Part shown: positions 17,108 through 24,700 of the stretch, in pieces | Layout: each line of letters starts with the position of its first letter | Position numbering within the stretch: position 1 is the stretch's first letter | NCBI GenBank assembly: GCA_016712345.1 | Contig: JADJRH010000001.1 | Span: 4,646,001 to 4,710,000 of the forward strand | Direction of reading: 5' to 3' | Length of the DNA: 64,000 bases | From: Polyangiaceae bacterium | GTDB taxonomy: Bacteria > Myxococcota_A > Polyangia > Polyangiales > Polyangiaceae | The notes under the pieces: generated by a model | What the model was told of the DNA's origin: nothing | Seen by the model: the letters and a program-made list of their open reading frames with translations, nothing else | Database searches by the model: none | Position numbers and translations under genes: made by a program

Positions 17108-17730
17108 CCCTCAGTCATGCATGTGATGAGCGACTGTCGCTTTCCGTCTTTGACAGCCGACAACATGGCTTGGCAGTCATTCATTGTCAGCTTGTTCCAT
17201 TGAAACCCGGAACACTGGCCTACGACCTGTGAACAGGCATTAAAGGTGCTGGGTTGAATGCATGCTGAGCGCACCGCTTCCGCCCCGCACCGCTCAAGAG
17301 ATGTGTAGTCGCAAACAGCCTGCGTCCCGCTTGTGGCGTTGAGACAGCTCACCGCTTTTGCGCCGATGGCCGCCCTGAATGCGTTTTTGAAGCCTTTGCA
17401 GGTGGCCCGAGCTTCGGTCAGCCCCTCGCAATGCGGGCCGGGCGGAGCCGACAGAGCGCAAGCAGGCACGGTGCCTGTATCGTTGTCACATACGCCTTGC
17501 GGCGGTTGTTGGGGTGCGCTCGTTGTTGTTGACTCTGGGCTTGCGGTTGTTTCAGAGGAGGTTGATTCACCCGAGGTTGTTCCCGGTTCAGTTGTTTCAG
17601 GTACCACCACTTCTGTACCCGTTTCAGTGGGAACCGGCGGCGTTGCTGCTTCGTTCGGTGGATTGGAACTGCAACCGCCGCCAGCCAACGAAGCTGTCAG
17701 GAACAGAAACCGCGCGCGATCAATCTGCAT
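17071..17730 (-). CDS. Cys-rich lipoprotein, unknown function
   Basis: About 219 residues from ATG 17730. The signal MQIDRARFLFLTASLAGGGC ends in a lipobox, followed by a long Thr/Glu/Pro/Ser linker, then a domain of about 120 residues with a dozen Cys (VCDNDTGTVPAC, CNATSGTQAVC, CSQVVGQCSGF, CMTEGCSIDSC). This layout is common in myxobacterial surface proteins. The function is unknown. The 3' end overlaps the possible start of the Mur ligase. Confidence 0.65.
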   Translation of the reverse strand: MQIDRARFLFLTASLAGGGCSSNPPNEAATPPVPTETGTEVVVPETTEPGTTSGESTSSETTASPESTTTSAPQQPPQGVCDNDTGTVPACALSAPPGPHCEGLTEARATCKGFKNAFRAAIGAKAVSCLNATSGTQAVCDYTSLERCGAEAVRSACIQPSTFNACSQVVGQCSGFQWNKLTMNDCQAMLSAVKDGKRQSLITCMTEGCSIDSCTWSIR

Positions 17731-17804
17731 GGCAAAACGCACCCTCCTCTTTTGCGCCCCCCATGACAAGATGTTTGCACATCTTCGTCGCTTTCAGCGC
17801 TGTT

Positions 17805-18647
17805 TCAGGCCGCTGCGTCAAAAGTACCGGCGAGTTTTTTATGAGCGCGCAAATGGGTTATTGCCTTATTCCACGCTTCATTTGCCGCAAGGCCGCGCGC
17901 CGCCAGGCCGGGCACAGTGATCGTTGTCATTGTGTGCACAAACACCTCAAAGTTTGACGGACCGTCCGGCGCTCCAAAAGCAACTCCCGTGTCTGTCATC
18001 GGCGGGAGATCCACAAAGGGCTTATGAAAGGCCAATTGGTGCTCAAACACATCCACCAAATAACGCGAAAGTCGCTTTTTCTCCCGCGCGCCGAGGCGAG
18101 GCAGGTATTCATCCAAGAGCTTCCAGCCGAGTCGCGAGTGCCCAACTTCATCGGTTAATATCTGATCCAATACAGCCCGTAATCCATCCGAGGCGGCTTG
18201 TTCTCTTTCAGTTCCAACCAGGGCGACAGCCACGGTTTCACTGCACGCTCCGATGCTGATCGCGTCGCGCAGAACCGCTTCAATTGGCGACGCATCTTCG
18301 TGCCTTTCAACTTGAGGCAGGGGGTTTGGAAGGGGAGCACTCGCTCGCTCGCCAAACGCTTGTAATACCCTTCCGCAAAGGACAGCGTGCGACAGCTCCT
18401 CGGCCATGCCTTGTTGAGCCGCGTTCAGGTGTCGGGCGGGCAAGCCGGCCCGCACCATTTTGTCAAAAAAGCCCGCAAAAACCCGCGCCGAAACGTGTTC
18501 ACTCACCATCCTGTTTTTCCAATTCAGAACGGCGGCGCTGCGTTCTTCAACAGTCAGGATTGAAATATTGCCCAGTTCAATTTTCTCCAGTGAAGCCTCT
18601 TGAGTCAGATCCAACTCAATGTCTGCCGTTTCGTCGTACCGATTCAT
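17805..18647 (-). CDS. Ferritin-like diiron-type protein
   Basis: About 280 residues from ATG 18647, mostly helical. Two Glu-x-x-His motifs in the proper order, EELSHA (about 83) and DEVGHS (about 167), plus upstream Glu in SEHVSARVF and SETVAVAL, form the ligand set of a four-helix ferritin-like diiron site. Oxygen-dependent oxidation or metal storage is plausible; no substrate can be named. The start codon overlaps the stop of the small Cys peptide gene (TGATG), so the pair is translationally coupled and probably works together. Confidence 0.7.
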   Translation of the reverse strand: MNRYDETADIELDLTQEASLEKIELGNISILTVEERSAAVLNWKNRMVSEHVSARVFAGFFDKMVRAGLPARHLNAAQQGMAEELSHAVLCGRVLQAFGERASAPLPNPLPQVERHEDASPIEAVLRDAISIGACSETVAVALVGTEREQAASDGLRAVLDQILTDEVGHSRLGWKLLDEYLPRLGAREKKRLSRYLVDVFEHQLAFHKPFVDLPPMTDTGVAFGAPDGPSNFEVFVHTMTTITVPGLAARGLAANEAWNKAITHLRAHKKLAGTFDAAA

Positions 18648-18949
18648 CACACGTATTCCTCCCCGAAAATGGGCAATGGATCGCTCATGGCAGGAGGCGC
18701 CGGAGGCCCCCAACACGGTGCACAACCGCAGTTGCCCCCGCGCGCGTTGGTGCGCAGTAGAGCGGACAACGCCGAAACGCCGTTTTCTGAACTGGCGCTT
18801 TCACCCGATGCCGATTCGGTCTGCGCCGTTGTTGGGGTTGCCGGTGCGCCCTGCGCCGCAGCCGCCGCCCCGGCCAACACACCCGTTACAACTGCCAAAT
18901 GAGCCGCCATTCGAAGGCCCTTTTTGCGAGCCTCAATGCGAGTAGTCAT
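18647..18949 (-). CDS. Small exported Cys/Pro peptide coupled to the ferritin-like gene
   Basis: A 100-residue protein with start ATG 18949 preceded by GGGAG at a 6-nt spacing. The N-terminus has basic residues and a hydrophobic segment (MAAHLAVVTGVLAGAAAAAQG) that looks like a signal peptide, then a Ser/Glu/Thr linker and a C-terminal block GGNCGCAPCWGPPAPPAM with three closely spaced Cys, a Trp and a Pro run. It resembles a peptide precursor or a small metal-binding secreted protein. No family is recognised. The one-nucleotide overlap with the ferritin-like gene argues for a joint function. Confidence 0.6.
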   Translation of the reverse strand: MTTRIEARKKGLRMAAHLAVVTGVLAGAAAAAQGAPATPTTAQTESASGESASSENGVSALSALLRTNARGGNCGCAPCWGPPAPPAMSDPLPIFGEEYV

Positions 18950-19251
18950 TGTTTTCTCCCGCCGCGCACAACTCAACAGTTGCAATGCGGTCATGCGCTG
19001 ATGGCTAACCGACCTGGCAACACGCATGCCTCCTTCCATTTGAAAGCGTCAAACGTTTGACGCTCTCAAAAAAGCCTTCAAACAAGGCATATTCAATTGT
19101 TCTAATTTTTCAGAATGCGAAGAACGCTTCTCGCCGGGCGTGTACCCTTCGCGTCGGAAACGGTTCTGTAAGGGGTGAATCGCTCACCGTGAATTCTGCG
19201 AAGCCGTTATTTCTCGGGGTGCGGCAAAATCCTTAGCCCCGGGCCTCGTCG
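18950..19251. other. Divergent intergenic region with palindrome
   Basis: This 302-bp stretch separates the divergent Cys-peptide gene (left) and the Lgt-like gene (right). It holds a perfect 20-bp palindrome at 19044-19063, an AT-rich patch at about 19070-19110 that could carry promoters, and one gtgtac word at 19141. No gene is visible; a short in-frame extension of the peptide gene up to 19039 has no good start context. Confidence 0.5.
19044..19063. promoter_or_regulatory. Perfect 20-bp palindrome, candidate operator
   Basis: AGCGTCAAAC followed directly by GTTTGACGCT is perfectly self-complementary with no loop. It lies about 95 bp upstream of the Cys-peptide start, next to the AT-rich patch. 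A loop-free palindrome of this size fits a dimeric repressor site better than an RNA hairpin. No regulator gene is adjacent. Confidence 0.5.
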
Positions 19252-20055
19252 TTGCATTGGTTGAACGCCGTGATGGACTCCATTCTTACCAAAACAGCCA
19301 CGCATCAACTCCATGCGTGGACGTTCGCCGTGGGGCTCGGTTGCCTTGTAACGGTGCTCGTTTTGGGCCTTCAAAAAGAAACGTCACAGTCCAAACGAAA
19401 AGTGTACGCTTGCCTTGCGATAGGCCTCGTCGGCGCCGTGTTGGGGGCGGCGCTCTTACCGCTTCTCCTCCGTTTGCCGGCGGCCCTCGCCCAACGCAGT
19501 CTCTCCCCGTTGCTTGTTGCCGATCGCATGGCGTTGGGAGGACTCGTGGGGTTTACCGTGGCGGCCGTGTTTGCCGCGCGCTCCCTCCACCTGGATGTCG
19601 ATCGAGTTCTTGAGCAACTGGCGCCTTCGCTCGGTATATTGGTGATTTTTGGTAGAGTCGGGTGTTTTTTGGAAGGGTGCGATTTCGGCTCTCCCACGGC
19701 TGCTTTTTGGGCAGTTCACTACCCTCCGGCAAGCCACGCATTTAACCATCAGATCCAAAGTGGACTCCTGCCCATCTCCGCCCACCAATCGCTCGGTGTA
19801 CACCCCGTTCAGCTTGTTGAGGCAGGCATTGGTATTGTCATGTGGATCGTGGCCAAACAAAGGCTCCCCAATGCGTTTTGGACTTCCCTTTGTGTGTACT
19901 CCATTGGCCGATTTTTCGCGGAGTTTTTGCGAGGCGATCCCCGCGCATTTTGGGGGCCATTTTGCCTCGCCCAATGGCTTTCAATCGCCCTCTTTTTTTA
20001 TTGCGCAGCGAGCCTTGACCCAAATCAAGCGGTAAGAAAATGGCGGCGCTCCTGA
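19252..20055 (+). CDS. Lgt-like membrane protein (prolipoprotein diacylglyceryl transferase family)
   Basis: Polytopic membrane protein of 267 residues with about seven helices. The Lgt signature appears as GRVGCFLEGCDFG (about 134), and the C-terminal YSIGRFFAEFLRGD matches the second conserved Arg/Glu region of Lgt. Lgt transfers diacylglycerol to the lipobox Cys of prolipoproteins at the inner membrane, fitting the many lipoproteins here. The loop regions are divergent, so it may be a paralogue rather than the housekeeping enzyme. The start is TTG 19252 or ATG 19273; neither has a clear ribosome-binding site. Confidence 0.7.
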   Translation: MHWLNAVMDSILTKTATHQLHAWTFAVGLGCLVTVLVLGLQKETSQSKRKVYACLAIGLVGAVLGAALLPLLLRLPAALAQRSLSPLLVADRMALGGLVGFTVAAVFAARSLHLDVDRVLEQLAPSLGILVIFGRVGCFLEGCDFGSPTAAFWAVHYPPASHAFNHQIQSGLLPISAHQSLGVHPVQLVEAGIGIVMWIVAKQRLPNAFWTSLCVYSIGRFFAEFLRGDPRAFWGPFCLAQWLSIALFFYCAASLDPNQAVRKWRRS

Positions 20056-20064
20056 CGATTGGGG

Positions 20065-20209
20065 CTCGCCGGTCTCACGTTTTCGTCTGGCTGTGCCCGC
20101 CACAGAACTCCATTGGGAGAACCTGAAGCGCCACGCTCTTCGCAATCCCGCTCGGCTACGGGCAAGGGTGTCCGGCGCCTTACGACAAGACCTGAAACCA
20201 TCCTTCGCA
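20065..20209 (+). repeat. Dispersed intergenic repeat, copy A
   Basis: This stretch between the convergent Lgt-like and GST genes shares ordered blocks with 56954-57170: CTCGCCGGTCTC, CGTTTTCGTCT, CGCCACAGAAC, AGCGCCACGCT, AGGGTGTCC, ACAAGACCTG/GCAAGACTTG and CTTCGC. The order and approximate spacing are kept, with indels between blocks. Reading frames are not conserved between the copies, so it is probably non-coding. Confidence 0.7.
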
Positions 20210-20242
20210 AAAACGTCGTGGCAGTGATCGCTTAGTTAAGGT

Positions 20243-20893
20243 CTAGGCAAAGTCAACCTGACGTTCAGGGGCCGCTTTTTGAAAGGCTTCCAGCTCGTCG
20301 CAACGCTCGGCAATTCGCGCGATGGTCGGCCAGCGTTTGATATCCAAACCCCATCGCTTGGACGAGTGCACTTGAGGCACCAAACAACAGTCGGCAAGGG
20401 TAGGTGAATTCCCATGACAGAAAAGTCCCGTTTCGGCTGAACTCAGCTCTTTTTCCAACGCGTCCAGTCCGATGGACACCCAGTGTCTTCTCCAGGCCAT
20501 CCCCTCGTCTTCCGTCTTTTGATACTCTTTTAACAAATACTTGAATACCCGCAGATTTTGTAATGGTTGAATTTCTGACACAATGAACATTGCCAAACTT
20601 CGGACCCGCGCTTTCGCCCCCGGATCACTTGGCAAAAGGGGTTTCGCTGGAGCGATCTCCTCCAGATATTCTAGAATTGCGAGCGACTGTGAAATGCGCA
20701 CGTCGCCGTGAAATAGCGTTGGAACAAGCCCCTGCGGATTTTTGGATTTGTACTCGGCAAACGCGTCGGTGCCTTGGCGCTGAATGTTGACCGGAACATA
20801 CTCAAAGGGCAGACCCTTGAGGTATAGGGCAATGCGCACGCGTTGGGACGCCGAACTTGTTGCAAAGTTGTGGAGCGACAGGCGATCGATCAT
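20243..20893 (-). CDS. maiA: Maleylacetoacetate isomerase / zeta-class glutathione transferase
   Basis: Cytoplasmic glutathione-dependent isomerase of tyrosine breakdown (maleylacetoacetate to fumarylacetoacetate), 216 residues. The thioredoxin-fold N-terminus has SSASQRVRIAL (normally SSCSxRVRIAL; the Cys is Ala here), LVPTL, ISQSLAILEYLEE; the helical C-terminal domain has QPLQNLRV, TLADCCLVPQ. Length and motifs fit the zeta class well. No other tyrosine-degradation gene is adjacent, so the metabolic role is inferred from the family. Confidence 0.85.
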   Translation of the reverse strand: MIDRLSLHNFATSSASQRVRIALYLKGLPFEYVPVNIQRQGTDAFAEYKSKNPQGLVPTLFHGDVRISQSLAILEYLEEIAPAKPLLPSDPGAKARVRSLAMFIVSEIQPLQNLRVFKYLLKEYQKTEDEGMAWRRHWVSIGLDALEKELSSAETGLFCHGNSPTLADCCLVPQVHSSKRWGLDIKRWPTIARIAERCDELEAFQKAAPERQVDFA

Positions 20894-20979
20894 GAGAGCT
20901 TTTTGCCCCTGCAGGCGGGCGACGGCAAGCTCTTCTTACCAATTGCGAGCGCTCATAAAAAGGGCGATGATTGTCCTCC

Positions 20980-21656
20980 ATGTTGTGTGGCATGTGCGGA
21001 AAAGACACGCCACTCCGAGCGCTCGACCCCGGCCAGGCGCTTCGCTGTGCGTGCGGCGCGCTCCTTCGCTCACCGGCGGAGGTAGTTGAGTTTGTCCACC
21101 AACTTGTCTGCCCACGTTGCCGAGTACCGCTGTTGGAAACCCGTGTCGACGAGGCAACACTTCATCGTTGTGAGAAGTGCGGCGGTGCATTTGCACGCTG
21201 TCGGGCAGAATCGGTGCTCATGCGAAAAGGGATGAAGCGGTTGCCATCGCAGAAGATCAGCCCAACGCACAATGGCCTGTCGTGGATCAAGGGGGGTACA
21301 TTCGCTGCCCGTGTTGCACCATGCTTATGCGCCGCGTTCAGTTTGGTCGCACTTCTGGAGTGGTCATTGACATCTGCTGGGACCACGGCACCTGGTTTGA
21401 CAATGGGGAGCTTTCGGCGATGATTCGGTATGCCGCGCCTCGTGTACACAAGCATCCCCAAGAACCTACCGAGGCCGATTTGCGACAAGAAGAACTCGAT
21501 GGAATGGACAAGCGCCGTCGAGCCTTTGAACTTGGCCGATCCATGGCAGACTCCGCACCGCGCATTGCTGAGGTGGCCAAAAACTCCGCGAAGGAGGTAG
21601 ACACAACCGAATTGCCCTTCAGCGTTCTCAGGTATCTGCTGGGTCGTCTTTGGTGA
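20980..21656 (+). pseudogene. zf-TFIIB-type zinc-ribbon protein interrupted by a frameshift
   Basis: Two overlapping frames make one protein. The first (ATG 20980) has Cys pairs CGMCGK, CACG, CPRCRVPLL and CEKCGGAF; the second continues from about 21220 to 21656 with DEAVAIAED, CPCCTMLMRR, the diagnostic ICWDHGTWFDNGEL and a charged helix. The order matches proteins with two zf-TFIIB-like ribbons. A -1 shift near CGAAAAGGG (about 21223-21231) is needed to join them. Either a sequencing error, a recent mutation or, less likely, programmed slippage explains it. Function of the family is unclear. Confidence 0.7.
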
Positions 21657-21788
21657 ATTTTGCCGACAAAGGGGCCGTATTCAACGGCGTGCACTGTGAA
21701 AACAGGACCGTGCCCCACAAAGTCACTTGCCTGAAAGCCCGTTCCCCCCCAATGTGAGCGCCCGTCTTTTCCCGTTGGTCCAACGCGC

Positions 21789-24700
21789 ATGCACAATCTC
21801 CATCTCGTTGGGGCCCGCACCCACAACCTAAAAAACGTTTCGCTCGACTTAACCCCCGGCGAGCTTGTGGGTATCGCCGGTGTCAGCGGTTCTGGAAAAT
21901 CTTCCCTCGCACTCGACACGCTCTACTCTGAAGGTCAGCGTCGGTTTGTAGAGAGCTTCAGCCCGTATGCACGTCAGTTTCTAGAACGACTTGAACGTCC
22001 ACCCATGGACGAGTTGGACCCGGTGGCCGCGGGCGTGGCTGTCGATCGACGCGCCCCCGTTAAAAGCTCGCGCTCCACGGTTGCCACAATGACCGATATC
22101 GAGCCGTATTTTTCCGCCCTTTTTACGCGCGAAGCCGTTCCGATCTGCCCAACGTGCAACGTGGCCGCCGTTCGAACCGATGCCCACGGCGCCGCCAAGC
22201 GGGTAGGTAAAGACCACGCGGGTAGACCTGCCACGGTGGCTTATCGCATTCCGGTCGACGGACCTGAAGCCTACCTCACCGTTCGCGACTCACTCGCTCA
22301 AGCTGGGTATAGACGCCTCTTTTTGCAGGGGAAAACGCGCGATATCGATGAAGTGGCACCCTCTGAAGTGTTGGCTGGAAATGCCACCTCCATTGACGTG
22401 GTGATCGACCGCATCAAACTCGACTCCAAAGAAGACCGACGCATCGGCGCCGCAATCGAAGAGGCGTGGAGACGGGCAGAAGGTCAGGCGGCCTTGTTTG
22501 TCCAAACTCAGTCAGGGGTAGAACGTGTGTCCCTTGTTCGAGGCCTTGTTTGTCCCTCGTGCGCCCGCTCGTTTGACCCTCCGCGCGCCGGGTTATTTTC
22601 GTATCAATCTCCCATTGGAGCGTGCCCGGCGTGCCGCGGGTTTGGTCGCACTATTGGAATTGACTGGGACAAAGTGTTCCCCGATGAAAGCCGAACTCTC
22701 GCGGCCGGTGCCATCCGGCCTTGGAGCGGAGCGAGCACCACATGGGAGCGAAAGGTTCTTAAAAAGTATTGCGACAAGGTGAATATCCCCATGGATGTTC
22801 CCTGGGGTAAACTCACAGAAGCGCAGCGCCGGGGCGTGATTGAAGGGGAAGGTTCATGGTACGGCGGCAAATTCCCAGGTGTACGCAAATGGTTTGAATG
22901 GCTTGAGACGCGAACTTATAAAATGCACGTTCGCGTTTTACTCGCCCGTTACAGAGCGTATGACATCTGCCAAACATGCAGCGGAAAACGCCTCTCAAAC
23001 GACTCGCTGATGTACAGGGTAGGCGGTCTAGACTTGGCCGCATGGCACACGCTGGAGCTTCGAAACGCCCGCGCTTCCTTGGCTGAAGTCAACCCCACAA
23101 CCGGTCAGGGCGCCATGGCCCGGGCTGAGTTGATGGAGCGCCTTTCGTACCTTGAACGGGTAGGTTTGGGCTACCTCACCCTTGACCGTCAGGCGCGCAC
23201 GTTGTCAGGCGGTGAAGCGCAGCGCGTCTCGCTCACATCGGCGCTCGGAACATCGCTCACCGGCGCTCTGTTCGTTCTCGACGAGCCCACCGTTGGGCTC
23301 CACGTGTCTGATATTCCACCCCTCATCGACGCCATGCGAGAACTGGCGCGTCGCGGCAATGTGGTGCTCGTCATTGAGCACGAGCCTGTGGTGCTCAAGG
23401 CGTGTGACCGCATTATTGAACTTGGCCCCGGGGCCGGCAAAAACGGTGGAAATCTGGTGTACGACGGTTCTATTACCAACGCCGCCGGGCGCACCGATTT
23501 GGCTGTGGGCAGAGCGCTCTTCCGGCCACCGCCCCGTGACCGAACAAAGCGGGAAGCCGAGCGTCATATCGGCGTTGTCGGTGCGTCGGCAAACAACCTG
23601 CGCGACGTGACTGTCAACATCCCACTTGACATGGTTGTCGCCATCACCGGCGCCAGCGGCTCCGGCAAAAGCACATTGGTCGACGACATTTTGTATAGAA
23701 CGCTCGCTCGGGCCCGCGGCTACCGCGATATTGAAGCGCCCGGCAAACACACAAGGGTAGAAGGCACGGCCGCCATCCTCTCGGTCAGCCTTGTGGATCA
23801 GGCTCCTTTGGGTAGAACGTCGCGCGGAAACCCGGCAACCTATACAGGCGCTTGGGATCGCATTCGTCAGCTTTTGGCAATGCGAGCAAAAGAACAAAAC
23901 CTTGACTATTCCGCCGCCCATTTTTCATTCAACGTGGCCGGGGGCCGGTGTGAAGCCTGTTCCGGTGAGGGGTTTGAAACCATTGAAATGCAGTTTCTCG
24001 CCGACGTGGCTCTCACGTGTGCGAGCTGTCAGGGCCGGCGCTTCCGCGATGAAGTATTGGAGGTGAAAATCAACGGCCGAAGCGTTTCGGATATCCTCGC
24101 AATGACCGTGGATGAAGCGCTGTCTCTGTTCGCATCTGACAAAACAGTGGTGCGTACACTTGGCCCCGCAAAGCGATTGGGCCTTGGGTACCTCGCCCTT
24201 GGTCAACCTCTATCCACCTTGTCAGGTGGTGAAGCTCAACGGTTAAAACTTGCCCGCGCCCTGAGTGAGCCGCAACCCAACTCCCTCGTGATTCTCGATG
24301 AACCGTCGGCGGGGCTCCATGCCGATGAAGTGGAGTATGTCAACGACGCCCTCGACTCCCTTGTCAAAATGGGAGCGAGCGTCATTGTTGTCGACCACGA
24401 TCTTGACATTGTGGGTGCGGCAGACTGGGTGATTGATCTCGGTCCAGGTGCCGGCACCGAGGGGGGTAAGGTTGTGGCGGAGGGTACACCTGAAGAAGTG
24501 GCCCGCTCGTCGGGAAGAACCGGTCAAGCGCTCGCAGGGTGGTTTGCCCGCGGCACCCTTTCTAAAAAATCTACCCAACCCGCAGAAAGCGGCGCCGCCG
24601 GTACAAAAAAGAAAAAGGGAAGTGTCAAGTCCGAGGGTAAGTCGGCCGGCGCCCCAACGCCTGTCTTGCCCGTCAAAGTGACGGAATTCCCGCGCGCGAT

